Shown piece after piece: positions 33,119 to 42,232 of a stretch of 64,000 nt of DNA; positions within the stretch are counted from its first letter, which is position 1; every line of letters begins with the position of its first letter. The stretch is taken from assembly GCA_021323265.1 (NCBI GenBank), contig JAJTCO010000007.1:25328-89327 (forward strand), given 5' to 3'. The notes under the pieces are model-generated. The model saw only the letters and a program-made list of their open reading frames with translations. It was not told where the DNA came from and ran no database searches. Made by a program: the position numbers and the translations under genes. Origin of the DNA: Pseudoduganella sp. Its GTDB lineage: Bacteria > Pseudomonadota > Gammaproteobacteria > Burkholderiales > Burkholderiaceae_D.

Positions 33119-34127
33119 CCTGGACCAGGACAACGAGCACAGCCTGACCCCGGTCGAGCAAGCCGCCATCGTGCTCCTGTCGATCGGCGAAGAGCCGGCC
33201 GCCGCCGTGCTGCGCTGCCTGTCGCGCGAAGAGTTGCTGGAAGTGACCCAGGTCATGTCGCGCATGAGCGGCATCAAGGTCGAGGCCGTGAAGACGGCCA
33301 TGCAAACCTTCTTCGACGATTACCGCCAGCAGTCCGGCGTGCACGGCGCCTCGCGCTCCTTCCTCAAGCGCTCGCTGGACCTGGCGCTGGGCGGCGACAT
33401 CGCAAACACCGTGCTCAACAGCATCTACGGCGACGAACTGCGGCCGAAGATGGCGCGCCTGCAGTGGGCTTCGCCGAAGTGGCTGGCCGACTTCATTTCC
33501 AACGAACACGTGCAGATGCAGGCCGTGTTCCTGGCCTTCCTGCCGCCGGCCCTGGCCGGCCAGATCCTCGACGCGCTGCCGCTGGAAGGGCGCGACCTGG
33601 TGCTGCTGAACATGGCCCGCCTGGACGAGATCGACCGCGACCTGCTGCTCGAGCTCGACGAGCTGGTCAACCGCTGCCTGTCCTCCTTCGACTCGCAGTC
33701 GACCAGCGTGGAAGGCGTGCGCCAGGTGGCCGAGATCCTGAACCGCCTGCCGGGCAACCGGGCCCAGATCGTGGAACTGCTGCGCGCGCACGACCCGGAC
33801 GTGGTGGCCCAGATCGAAATGTCGATGTACGACTTCCTCATCCTGTCGACCCAGACCGAAGTCACCCTCACCCGCATCATCGAGGAAGTGCCGCTCGAGC
33901 AGTGGGCCATTGCGCTCAAGGGCGCCGAGCCGGCCATCCGCGACGCGGTGCTGAAGACCATGCCGAAGCGCCAGGCGCAGGCGTTCGAGGACATGATGCG
34001 GCGCGCCGGCCCGGTGCCGATGTCGCGCATTGAGGCCACGCGCCAGGAAATCATGGCCACCGTCAAGGCCCTGGCCGACGCCGGCGAGGTCGAAGTGCAG
34101 CTGTTCGCCGAAACGGTGGTCGAGTGA
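33099..34127 (+). CDS. fliG: Flagellar motor switch protein FliG
   Basis: The 342-residue torque-ring protein shows the N-terminal LTPVEQAAIVLLSIGEEPAA opening, a middle armadillo domain (about 110-190) and the C-terminal torque domain with EEVPLEQWAIALKGAEPAIRDAVL, which contains the charged residues that face MotA. The start lies inside the fliF gene and the stop overlaps fliH. Confidence 0.95.
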   Translation: MADTNNNLDQDNEHSLTPVEQAAIVLLSIGEEPAAAVLRCLSREELLEVTQVMSRMSGIKVEAVKTAMQTFFDDYRQQSGVHGASRSFLKRSLDLALGGDIANTVLNSIYGDELRPKMARLQWASPKWLADFISNEHVQMQAVFLAFLPPALAGQILDALPLEGRDLVLLNMARLDEIDRDLLLELDELVNRCLSSFDSQSTSVEGVRQVAEILNRLPGNRAQIVELLRAHDPDVVAQIEMSMYDFLILSTQTEVTLTRIIEEVPLEQWAIALKGAEPAIRDAVLKTMPKRQAQAFEDMMRRAGPVPMSRIEATRQEIMATVKALADAGEVEVQLFAETVVE

Positions 34128-34834
34128 TGAAGCAATTCCGCCCCTACCGCTTCCCGCCGCTGCAGCAGTACGTGCACCAGCACGGCCACAACGGCCCGCG
34201 CGGCGCGCAGGGCCAGATGGCCGACGCCGCCCAGTGGCAAGCTTCGGTCAGCGAAGGCTTCGAACAGGGCCAGCGCGACGGCTACGAGATCGGCCTGCAG
34301 CGCGGCCAGGAAGACGGCTTCGAAGCGGGCCGCCAGCAAGGGATCGAGCTGGGCCGCGAAGAAGGCCGCCAGGAAACCCTGGTCGGCTTCGACCACCTGG
34401 CACGCCCGGTGGACGGCATGCTGAAGTCGCTGAAAAAGCTGCGCGCCGATTACCGCGCCGCGCAGCGCAAGGAAGTGGTGGACCTGGTGGCCAAGGTGGC
34501 GCGCAACGTGATCCGCGCCGAACTGGCCCTGCAGCCGGTGCAGATCATGGCCCTGGTCGATGAAACCCTGGCGTCCATGCCGCCCACGCGCGAAGAGATC
34601 GACGTCTACCTCAACCCCGAGGAAGTCAAGCGCATCATGGAAGTCGATCCCAAGCGCGCCAAGCGCTGGAACCTGATCGGCGATGCCCGCCTGGACGTGG
34701 GCGAATGCCGCATCCGTGCCGGCGACAACGAAGTCGACGCCGGTTGCCACCAGCGTCTTGCTGCTGTCATGGAACAGGTCGATAATCAATTGCAGGCCGC
34801 CGATGGCGGCGATGACGCCGAGAACGAAGAATGA
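34124..34834 (+). CDS. fliH: Flagellar ATPase regulator FliH
   Basis: The 236-residue protein is the stator/regulator of the FliI ATPase. It carries the glycine-repeat region with GxxxG spacing (EGFEQGQRDGYEIGLQRGQ, residues about 43-82) and a C-terminal domain that binds FliI (EEVKRIMEVDPKRAKRWNLIGDA). Its start and stop overlap fliG and fliI by 4 nt each. Confidence 0.9.
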   Translation: MMKQFRPYRFPPLQQYVHQHGHNGPRGAQGQMADAAQWQASVSEGFEQGQRDGYEIGLQRGQEDGFEAGRQQGIELGREEGRQETLVGFDHLARPVDGMLKSLKKLRADYRAAQRKEVVDLVAKVARNVIRAELALQPVQIMALVDETLASMPPTREEIDVYLNPEEVKRIMEVDPKRAKRWNLIGDARLDVGECRIRAGDNEVDAGCHQRLAAVMEQVDNQLQAADGGDDAENEE

Positions 34835-36141
34835 TTGCCGACGCACTGCGCAAGCTGGAACTGGACGATGTCCCGCTGGCCACCCCGACCGGGCGCCTGG
34901 TGGGCGCATCGGGGTTGCTGCTGGAAGCGGCCGGTTGCAAACTGCACACCGGCCAGCGTTGCCAGATCGAGACCGTCGAGGGCGACTGGCTCGACGCGCA
35001 GGTGGTGGGCTTCCGCGACAAGCTGTCCTTCCTGATGCCGTTCAAGAAAGCCACCGGCCTGACCACAGGCGCGCGCGTGCTGCCTTCGCCCGACAAGGTC
35101 AGCCTGCAGATCGGCAAATCCTGGCTCGGCCGCATGGTCAACGGGCTGGGCGAGCCGATCGACGGCCTGGGCAAGCTGGACGGCGAATACCCGCTGGAAA
35201 TGCAGCCGCCGCGCGTCAATCCCCTGAAGAAAAAGCCGGTCACCGAAGCGCTGGACGTGGGCGTGCGCGCCATCAATGCCATGCTGACCCTGGGCAAGGG
35301 CCAGCGCGTGGGCTTGATGGCCGGCTCCGGCGTGGGCAAGTCCGTGCTGCTGGGCCTGATCACGCGCCAGACCGTGGCGGACGTGGTGGTGGTGGGCCTG
35401 ATCGGCGAGCGCTCGCGCGAAGTGCGCGAATTCGTCGAGATGTCGCTCGGCCCGGACGGCCTGAAGAAGGCCGTGCTGGTGATCGCCCCGGCCGACGAGT
35501 CGCCCCTGATGCGCATCATGGCCACCGAACTGTGTCATTCGATTGCCGCCCACTACCGCGACCAGGGCAGGAACGTGCTGCTGCTGGTGGACTCCCTGAC
35601 CCGTTATGCGATGGCGCTGCGCGAAGTGGCGCTGGCGCTGGGCGAGCCGCCCGCCACCAAGGGTTATCCCCCTTCCGTGTTCTCCAACCTGCCGCAGCTG
35701 GTCGAGTCGGCCGGCAATGGCGAGAACCCGCTGGGCAGCATGAGCGCCATCTACACCGTGCTGGCCGAAGGCGACGACCAGCAGGACCCGGTGGTCGACA
35801 CCGCGCGCGCCATCCTCGATGGCCACATCGTGCTCACGCGCGAGCTGGCCGAGCGCGGCCATTATCCGGCGATCAATATTGCCGCCTCGATCAGCCGCTG
35901 CATGAACCACGTCATCACGCGCGAGCACATGCTGGCCGCGCGCGCCCTGAAGGCGTCGATGGCGCGCCACGAGCGCGTGCGCGACCTGATCCCGCTGGGC
36001 GCCTACGTGCCCGGCGCCGACCCGGTGACGGACAAGGCAGTGAACCTGCACCCGCATATCGAAGAATTCCTGTGCCAGGGGACCAAGGAACCGGCCCCCT
36101 ACACGGCCTGCGTGAGTCAACTTGAAAGGCTGATGGAATGA
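34831..36141 (+). CDS. fliI: Flagellum-specific ATP synthase FliI
   Basis: The 436-residue ATPase energises export. The Walker A motif AGSGVGKS is at residues 164-171, followed by the catalytic glutamate region VVVGLIGERSREVREF and Walker B NVLLLVDSLTRYAMA. Length is normal for FliI. Overlaps of 4 nt with fliH and fliJ keep the complex subunits coupled. Confidence 0.96.
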   Translation: MIADALRKLELDDVPLATPTGRLVGASGLLLEAAGCKLHTGQRCQIETVEGDWLDAQVVGFRDKLSFLMPFKKATGLTTGARVLPSPDKVSLQIGKSWLGRMVNGLGEPIDGLGKLDGEYPLEMQPPRVNPLKKKPVTEALDVGVRAINAMLTLGKGQRVGLMAGSGVGKSVLLGLITRQTVADVVVVGLIGERSREVREFVEMSLGPDGLKKAVLVIAPADESPLMRIMATELCHSIAAHYRDQGRNVLLLVDSLTRYAMALREVALALGEPPATKGYPPSVFSNLPQLVESAGNGENPLGSMSAIYTVLAEGDDQQDPVVDTARAILDGHIVLTRELAERGHYPAINIAASISRCMNHVITREHMLAARALKASMARHERVRDLIPLGAYVPGADPVTDKAVNLHPHIEEFLCQGTKEPAPYTACVSQLERLME

Positions 36142-36575
36142 CGAACTCCCAGCATACGATCCGCAACCTGTCGACCCTGGTCGAACTGCGCAGCAATGAA
36201 GTGGACAAGCTGCAATCGGAAATGGCGGCCAAGGAAAGCGTGCGCGAGCGCTACCAGAAGACGCTCGACAAGCTCACCAACCTGTACGAAAGCAGCGGGC
36301 CGTCGGGCAAGCTGCCGATGGCCCTGGCGCTCAACTGCGGCGACTACAAGCAGGGCGTGATGGCCATGGCGGCGCACCAGAAGCTGGACCTGTCGATGCA
36401 CGAGGCGGACATGGCCGTGTCGCAGCGCGCGCTGACGGCCGCCTACGTCAAGCGCGAAGTGCTGGGCCAGGTGCTGGAACGGCACCAGCACGCCGCCGTC
36501 ACGGCGCAGCGCTCGCAGGAACGGAAACTCCATGACGAACTGGCAACTCAACTGTGGTACCGCGGGCATAAATGA
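36138..36575 (+). CDS. fliJ: Flagellar export protein FliJ
   Basis: The 145-residue protein is the coiled-coil stalk of the FliHIJ complex. Heptad-like helices are evident in LVELRSNEVDKLQSEMAAKE and near the C-terminus (RHQHAAVTAQRSQERKLHDELATQ). Conservation is low in this family, so the call depends on the position directly after fliI. Confidence 0.85.
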   Translation: MTNSQHTIRNLSTLVELRSNEVDKLQSEMAAKESVRERYQKTLDKLTNLYESSGPSGKLPMALALNCGDYKQGVMAMAAHQKLDLSMHEADMAVSQRALTAAYVKREVLGQVLERHQHAAVTAQRSQERKLHDELATQLWYRGHK

Positions 36576-36596
36576 GAGGTTGAACGGAATATTTCA

Positions 36597-36623
36597 TGAA
36601 GTCACTACTTCGGTCGCCTGATA
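36597..36623 (+). promoter_or_regulatory. Possible sigma-28 promoter before fliD
   Basis: In the 89-nt gap between fliJ and fliD, TGAAGTCA-N11-GCCTGATA resembles the flagellar sigma-28 consensus (TAAAGTTT, then GCCGATAA) with one base of shift in the -10 part. A class III promoter is expected here, because fliD starts the late gene set. Confidence 0.3.
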
Positions 36624-36664
36624 CCTTGGTACACTTCATTTAAATTTCCTCGGAGCACGAGAAA

Positions 36665-38059
36665 ATGGCTACTACCGCACCCACCTTCGATCCCAAGAGC
36701 ACCGCCACCAACCTGGCCCAGCTCTATGTAGAGGGCCGTCAGAACATCCTGACCGCCCAATCCCAGAGCGCAAGCGCCGTTGCCTCGGCGTTGAGCAAGC
36801 TCAGCAGCGCGATGAGCACCTTCCGCGGCACGCTCTCCACGCTCAGCGGGCAGACGTCGATTCTTGCCAATAAGGCCACGTTCAGCAGCGATGTGGGGAC
36901 CGCCACAGCCAAGGCCACGGCAGCGGCCGGCTCCTACCAGTTCTATGTGGAACAGCTGGCCACGGCCGGCCAGGTGTCCTATAACGGCATTGCCGACACG
37001 GCCGCCGCCAATCCCGGCAGCCTGGTGGTCACCCTGGCCGACGGCAGCAATTTCACCGTCACCCTGGCCAATGCGGACAGCAACCACGACAACACGCTGA
37101 CGGCCAAGGAAATCGCGGCCGCCATCAACCTCGATGCCGCCAACAACGCGCGCGTCACGGCCTCGACCATGACGGTCAACGGCCAGACACGCCTGGTGAT
37201 GACTTCGACCCAGAGCGGCGTGGACAACGCCGTCACCGGCTTCGACACCAGCCAGCTGACCGACCCGGCCCTGGCCGCCTCGCTCGACGGCGCCAACCAG
37301 ACCGTGCTGCAGCAGGCCAAGAATGCCGTGGTCTGGATCGGCGCCCAGGGCGGCGACCCGGCCAACCGCCTGGAGCAGGCGTCCAACACCTTCACCGTGG
37401 TCGACGGCGTCAGCATGACCTTCACCAAGGCCCAGGGCGTGGCCGACAGCCCGGTGACGCTGACCGTGGGCCGCGACGATGCCGGCACCGCCAGCAACGT
37501 GCAAAGCTTCGTCGATGCCTGGAACAAGCTGCTGGGCATCTTCAAGGAAGTGTCGGCCGCCGGCGACCCGGCCAGCGGCAAGGCCGCCGGCATCTACGCC
37601 AACGATGCCGGCCTGGCGTCGCTCAAGGGCCGCATGCAGGAAATGCTGCGCACCCAGGTGGGCGGCGGCAGCCTCGTCACCTATGGCATCACGGCCCAGC
37701 GCGACGGCACGCTGGCGCTCGACACCGCCCGCCTGGGCAAGGCGCTGGCCGCCAACCCGGACGGCCTGGACGCCATTTTCGGCAAGGCCAGCGGCGTCAC
37801 CCCGAGCGGCGTGCTGGGCAGCCTGGACACAGTGCTCAACAGCTGGACCAAGGCCGGCACCGGCCAACTGGCCACGCGCAAGGACACCAATTCGCGCCTG
37901 CAAGCGTCGCTGGCCACGCGCCAAGCCTTGCTGGAAACCCAGTACGACAACGCCTACAAGCGTTACCTGGCACAGTTCACCCAACTGCAAAGCCTGCAAT
38001 CGCAAATGAACGGCACGTCCAGCATGTTCGACGCGCTGTTCAGCAAATCAGACTCCTGA
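36665..38059 (+). CDS. fliD: Flagellar filament cap protein FliD (lateral type)
   Basis: The 464-residue protein forms the distal cap that inserts flagellin. The N-terminal FliD_N region, an insertion domain with LVVTLADGSNFTVTL, and the C-terminal coiled segment (YKRYLAQFTQLQSLQSQMNGTSSMFDALF) are typical. It corresponds to lafB in lateral systems. The flagellin gene that normally precedes it in such clusters is missing; fliJ is upstream instead. Confidence 0.92.
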   Translation: MATTAPTFDPKSTATNLAQLYVEGRQNILTAQSQSASAVASALSKLSSAMSTFRGTLSTLSGQTSILANKATFSSDVGTATAKATAAAGSYQFYVEQLATAGQVSYNGIADTAAANPGSLVVTLADGSNFTVTLANADSNHDNTLTAKEIAAAINLDAANNARVTASTMTVNGQTRLVMTSTQSGVDNAVTGFDTSQLTDPALAASLDGANQTVLQQAKNAVVWIGAQGGDPANRLEQASNTFTVVDGVSMTFTKAQGVADSPVTLTVGRDDAGTASNVQSFVDAWNKLLGIFKEVSAAGDPASGKAAGIYANDAGLASLKGRMQEMLRTQVGGGSLVTYGITAQRDGTLALDTARLGKALAANPDGLDAIFGKASGVTPSGVLGSLDTVLNSWTKAGTGQLATRKDTNSRLQASLATRQALLETQYDNAYKRYLAQFTQLQSLQSQMNGTSSMFDALFSKSDS

Positions 38060-38071
38060 AAGCATTGAGCA

Positions 38072-38458
38072 ATGAATCACGACGCCTACGGCAGCTACCA
38101 CGCCACCAATCTTGAAGCGCAGACGGCACGCGCCACGCCGGTCGAACTGGTGCTGGTGCTGACCGACGGCCTGCTGGAAGAGCTGGCGCGCGCCCGCGGC
38201 CACATCGCGGGCAAGCGCTATGAACAGAAAGCCGTCAGCCTGGACAAGTGCACGGAAATCATCAATGGCCTGGCCAGCTCGCTCGACTTCGAGCAGGGCG
38301 GCGAAGTGGTGGCCAACCTGGGCAAGCTGTACGACTATTGCGCCGCCCGCCTGTACCGCGCCGGCGTGGAGATGGACCCTGCTGTCATTGACGAAGTGGT
38401 GGGTTTGCTGACCACGATCCGCGCTGGCTGGCAGGGCGTGCATGACAAACATGGATAG
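38072..38458 (+). CDS. fliS: Flagellin export chaperone FliS
   Basis: The 128-residue four-helix protein resembles FliS, which binds flagellin before export. The opening YGSYHATNLEAQTARATPVELVLVLTDGLLEEL and the FEQGGEVVANLGKLYDYCAARLYRA segment are characteristic. It corresponds to lafC. Its presence without a flagellin gene suggests that flagellin is encoded elsewhere. Confidence 0.92.
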   Translation: MNHDAYGSYHATNLEAQTARATPVELVLVLTDGLLEELARARGHIAGKRYEQKAVSLDKCTEIINGLASSLDFEQGGEVVANLGKLYDYCAARLYRAGVEMDPAVIDEVVGLLTTIRAGWQGVHDKHG

Positions 38459-38762
38459 GCACCGCACGCTGCTGCACCTGGCGCAGCAGCTGAGCGCCGC
38501 CACTGCCGCCAGCGATTGGCAGGCGCTGGCGGCAATCAACACCCTGATGGCATCCACCCTGCCCCAGCTGGCCGCGCAGGGACCGTGGAGCGCCGCGGAA
38601 CGGGCAGCGCTTTCCGCGCTGCGCGAACTGCACCGCGCGGCAGTGGCGACAGTCGACAGCGCCACCGCCGGAATGAGCCAGCATGTGCACGATTTGACGA
38701 ACAACAGAGAGGGCTGGCTTGCCTATGCCCTCGACAGCGGCGACGCTGCAACCGGAACTTAA
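38442..38762 (+). CDS. FliT-like flagellar chaperone (LafD position)
   Basis: The 106-residue helical protein follows fliS with a 17-nt overlap and occupies the place of fliT/lafD, the chaperone for the cap protein FliD. Its sequence is weakly conserved, with long helices (LLHLAQQLSAATAASDWQAL and ERAALSALRELHRAAVATV). The function is assigned from size, fold type and position. Confidence 0.65.
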   Translation: MTNMDRHRTLLHLAQQLSAATAASDWQALAAINTLMASTLPQLAAQGPWSAAERAALSALRELHRAAVATVDSATAGMSQHVHDLTNNREGWLAYALDSGDAATGT

Positions 38763-38764
38763 GC

Positions 38765-40078
38765 ATGATCAATTTGCCTGCGGCCCCTGCCGTCCCTGCT
38801 GCCACCGCTGACGCCCTGGCGGGCTTGCCGCTGCCGGCCGCCCCGGCCGATGCGGGCGCGCCTGCCGCCGCGCTGGCCGGCGCCCTGCTCGACAGCGCAG
38901 CCGCCCTGGTCCCCGCCCCCTTCGCTTCCCTGCTCGACGCGCTGGCCGTGGCCATCGTCCCGGCCGAGGAAGACGGCGCGACGGACCAGTCCGCCGAACA
39001 AGCCGCGTCCCCCGCTCCCGCCGCTGCGCAAGCCGCCGCCACCCTGCTGCCCGCCATGGACGCGCTGCCGCTGGCCGCGCTCACACCGGGCCAGGCCAGC
39101 CCGGGCGCCACGCCGGACAGTGTGGCCGCCGTGGCCGCCGCCCTGACCGCGCCGGCCGCCGCCCCGTCCGCTGCCGGCGGCAGCGACAGCGCCATGCTGC
39201 TGCGCCAGCAGGCGCAAGCGCCGGCCCTGGGCGCCGCGCCAGCCGCGACCGCCACCGACGCCCTTCCTGCCGCCCCGAGCGGCGCCAGCCAGGGCGCTGC
39301 CACCCAGCAGCGCAACGCAGCCGCCCAGGCCGAAGCGCGCAGCGTGCAGGAAGCCGGCACCGCCCGCGAAACCAGCTTGCTCGACCCGCGTGCCGCCATC
39401 CTGGCCGCCGCCCGCCCGGCCGCCGCGCCGCAGCCGGCCGCCGGCGCCCGCCACAACGATGTCCTGGCAGCCGCCCTGGGCGCCCTGCAGGGCCAGGCGG
39501 CCGACAGCACGGCGGCACCGGTCGTCGCCAAGGACGCGGCCAGCCTGCTGGCCGACAGCCAGCGCCAGCACAGCGACGCGGCCGCCCTGCCCGGCTTCCG
39601 CAGCGTCCTGGCCAGCACGGTCAACAATACCAACGCGGCCAGCGACGTGCTGCGCCTGAGCGGCAGCGCCGAGCAATGGCAGCAGCCGCTGCGCGCCGCC
39701 CTGGGCGACCGCCTGCAGCTGCAGCTGGCGCGCAACGACGAGCGCGCCGTGATCCGCCTGGAACCGCCCAATATGGGCAGCGTGGAAATCTCCGTGCGCC
39801 ACAGCGGCGGCGCCCTGCACGTGAATATCGCGGCCAGCCACAGCGAAGTGCTGCGCCAGCTGAACACCATCGGCGACGCCGTGCGCCAGGACCTGTCGCA
39901 GCGCCAGTTCGGCGAGGTGGCCGTGACCGTGTCGTCCAGCAATGCGCGCGGCAGCCTGGCCGACGGCGGCGGGCAGCAGCGCCAGCAGCCATCCGAACAG
40001 CAGCGCCAGCCGGGCCGCGGCCTGGACGACGCCGAAACCGGCAGCACCACCTTTGCCATGTTGAGCGAGCGGGAGTAA
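38765..40078 (+). CDS. fliK: Flagellar hook-length control protein FliK (LafE-like)
   Basis: The 437-residue protein has a long Ala/Pro-rich disordered N-terminal ruler region and a C-terminal Flg_hook domain at about residues 300-400 (LGDRLQLQLARNDERAVIRL, PPNMGSVEISV). This is the layout of FliK, which measures the hook and triggers the FlhB switch. ATG at 38765 is used, because the longer frame from 38516 overlaps fliS and fliT. The GC-rich N-terminus gives many spurious ORFs on both strands. Confidence 0.88.
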   Translation: MINLPAAPAVPAATADALAGLPLPAAPADAGAPAAALAGALLDSAAALVPAPFASLLDALAVAIVPAEEDGATDQSAEQAASPAPAAAQAAATLLPAMDALPLAALTPGQASPGATPDSVAAVAAALTAPAAAPSAAGGSDSAMLLRQQAQAPALGAAPAATATDALPAAPSGASQGAATQQRNAAAQAEARSVQEAGTARETSLLDPRAAILAAARPAAAPQPAAGARHNDVLAAALGALQGQAADSTAAPVVAKDAASLLADSQRQHSDAAALPGFRSVLASTVNNTNAASDVLRLSGSAEQWQQPLRAALGDRLQLQLARNDERAVIRLEPPNMGSVEISVRHSGGALHVNIAASHSEVLRQLNTIGDAVRQDLSQRQFGEVAVTVSSSNARGSLADGGGQQRQQPSEQQRQPGRGLDDAETGSTTFAMLSERE

Positions 40079-40085
40079 GTCTTAG

Positions 40086-40547
40086 ATGAACAAAAAACTG
40101 GTTCTGATCGTGGCCGCCGTGCTGCTGGTGGGCGCAGGCGCCGCCGGCGGTGCCGTCTGGTACCTGAAAGGTAGCGCCGCCCCGGCCGGCACGGACAAGG
40201 CCGTCGCCGAGGAAAAGAAAGCGGGCGAGCCGCAGAAGTACCTGACCATCGAGAAGGTCATTGTCATGCTGCGCCGCCAGCCAGGCGACACCGTGCCGCA
40301 CTACATGTCGGCCGACCTGGTGATTGCCACCACGGTCAAGCAGGAGAAGGAAGCCAAGGAGGCGCTGCCGCTGCTGCGCAGCGTGGCCGTGCGCGCGCTG
40401 TCGGCCCTGCCGATGGAGAAGGCGTCGATGATGACCATCGACCAGTTTGTCGAAGAGTTGAACAAAGCCTACGACGAAGCCTACGCGAAGGAGCAGCGCG
40501 AGCGCCCCTTCCAGCAGGTGATGATTGGCAAGTTGATCCTGGAGTAA
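40086..40547 (+). CDS. fliL: Flagellar basal body-associated protein FliL
   Basis: The 153-residue protein has one N-terminal membrane anchor (LVLIVAAVLLVGAGAAGGAVWYL) and a periplasmic domain with the typical KYLTIEKVIVML and EKASMMTIDQFVEELNKAYDEAY segments. FliL stabilises stators. It corresponds to lafF and lies directly before the sigma factor gene. Confidence 0.88.
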   Translation: MNKKLVLIVAAVLLVGAGAAGGAVWYLKGSAAPAGTDKAVAEEKKAGEPQKYLTIEKVIVMLRRQPGDTVPHYMSADLVIATTVKQEKEAKEALPLLRSVAVRALSALPMEKASMMTIDQFVEELNKAYDEAYAKEQRERPFQQVMIGKLILE

Positions 40548-40556
40548 GAGGCTGCC

Positions 40557-41276
40557 ATGGGTTTGGTAGTGGACAGCGTTGCAGATCCCTATGCCGAGAG
40601 CTACGCGGCGGTCAGCGTAGCCGACGAGCAGAAGCACCTGCTCGCCTATGCGCCGCTGGTCAAGCGCATCGTGCGCCAACTCAATTCCCAGGTGCAAGGG
40701 GCGATCGACCGCGACGACATGGAGCAGATCGGCCTGATGGGCCTGCTCGAAGCCCTGCGCCGCTACGGCGTGCCCGACGGCGCCTTCGGCAGCTATGCCG
40801 CGCTGCGCGTGCGCGGCGCCATCCTCGACGAACTGCGGCGCCAGGACTGGCGCCCGCGCGCCGTGCGCCAGCAGAGCCACAAGCTGCGCGATGCCGTGCG
40901 CGAACTGACGCGCAAGCTCGGGCGCGAACCGAACGAGCAGGAAATCACGGCCAGCCTCGGCCTGTCGGCGGACGATTACCAGGCCTACCTGCTGGACGAG
41001 AATGCGGAAACCATCGCCAGTTTCGATGAAATCCTGCAGGACACCCTGGCCGACACGGGCAGCGTGGCTGGTCCGGAAGAACAGTTGATGATACGGCGCA
41101 GCCTGGAGCAGGCGCTGACCGGCCTCGACGAGCGCGAACAGCGCGTGATCCAGATGTATTACGAATTCGAGCTCAGCTATAAAGAGATCGCCGCCGTGCT
41201 GGACTTGACCGACGCCCGCGTCTGCCAGCTGAACAAGGCGGCCCTGAACAAGATGAAAGCGGTGCTCACGTCCTGA
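40557..41276 (+). CDS. fliA: Flagellar sigma factor FliA (sigma-28, LafS-like)
   Basis: The 239-residue protein is a sigma-70-family factor of the FliA type. Region 2 (LAYAPLVKRIVRQLNSQV, DRDDMEQIGLMGLLEALRRY), region 3 (AVRELTRKLGREPNEQEI) and region 4 (LDEREQRVIQMYYEFELSYKEIAAVLDL) are in order. It would direct late flagellar genes and be held by the FlgM encoded nearby. Location between fliL and motA matches lafS. Confidence 0.94.
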   Translation: MGLVVDSVADPYAESYAAVSVADEQKHLLAYAPLVKRIVRQLNSQVQGAIDRDDMEQIGLMGLLEALRRYGVPDGAFGSYAALRVRGAILDELRRQDWRPRAVRQQSHKLRDAVRELTRKLGREPNEQEITASLGLSADDYQAYLLDENAETIASFDEILQDTLADTGSVAGPEEQLMIRRSLEQALTGLDEREQRVIQMYYEFELSYKEIAAVLDLTDARVCQLNKAALNKMKAVLTS

Positions 41277-41317
41277 GGACGGCGCCGCACCAGCAGACCA
41301 ATCGAAAGGCTTAAACC

Positions 41318-42232
41318 ATGCAGCAACTCTTTGGCATCATGATCGTGTTCGGCTCCGTCTTCGGCGGCTACGCCATGATGGGCGGCAAGTGGCATGCGAT
41401 CTGGCAGCCGCTGGAGCTGCTGGTCATTGCCGGGGCCGGCCTGGGCGCCTTCATCATCGGCAACCCGCGCCACGTGCTGACCGAGACCAATGTGCAGCTC
41501 AAGCACCTGATGTCGCGCAAGAAATACGACTCGGAATTCCAGCGCCAATTGCTGCTGCTGATGTACGAACTGCTGCAGCTGGCCGCCGGCGGCCTGAAGG
41601 CGCTCGACGCGCACGTCGAAGCCCCCAGCGAATCGCCGCTGTTCCAGCGCTACCCGCTGATCCTGGACGAGCCCAAGCTGCTCGCGTTCATTGTCGACAA
41701 CTTCCGCCTGATGGCCATGGGCAAGATCAATGCGCACGAGCTGGAAGGCGTGCTGGAGCAGGAACTGGAAGCCATCCACGAGGAATTGACGCAGCCGGCC
41801 AAGTCGCTGGCCAAGATCGGCGAAGCCATGCCCGGCTTCGGTATTCTGGCCGCGGTGCTGGGCATCGTGATCACCATGGGCACGGTGGGCGAAGGCGCCA
41901 CCTCGGCCGAGATCGCCGAGCACGTGGGCGCGGCCATGGTGGGCACCTTCATCGGCATCTTCTTCTGCTATGGCGTGCTGGACCCGATTTCCAACATGCT
42001 CAAGCAGCTCATCGCCCAGGAAGCGTCCACCATGGAATGCGTGAAAGTGGTGCTGGTGACCCATGTGGCCGGCAAGCCGCCGCTGCTGGCCATCGACGCC
42101 GGCCGCCGCCTGGTGCAGCTGAACATCAAGCCGAGTTTCGCCCAGCTCGAAGGCTGGATCAACGCCATGGAAGGCGGCGACGAGCCGGAATCGAACTCGC
42201 GCCGAGGAGGTGGCCGTGCTAAAGCCGCATGA
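41318..42232 (+). CDS. motA: Flagellar stator protein MotA (LafT-like)
   Basis: The 304-residue inner-membrane protein has four membrane segments: two near the N-terminus (MIVFGSVFGGYAMMGG and LELLVIAGAGLGAFIIG) and two after residue 165 (MPGFGILAAVLGIVITMG and MVGTFIGIFFCYGVL). The cytoplasmic loop between them holds the charged region that meets FliG. MotA and MotB form the ion-driven stator. It overlaps motB by 17 nt. Confidence 0.94.
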   Translation: MQQLFGIMIVFGSVFGGYAMMGGKWHAIWQPLELLVIAGAGLGAFIIGNPRHVLTETNVQLKHLMSRKKYDSEFQRQLLLLMYELLQLAAGGLKALDAHVEAPSESPLFQRYPLILDEPKLLAFIVDNFRLMAMGKINAHELEGVLEQELEAIHEELTQPAKSLAKIGEAMPGFGILAAVLGIVITMGTVGEGATSAEIAEHVGAAMVGTFIGIFFCYGVLDPISNMLKQLIAQEASTMECVKVVLVTHVAGKPPLLAIDAGRRLVQLNIKPSFAQLEGWINAMEGGDEPESNSRRGGGRAKAA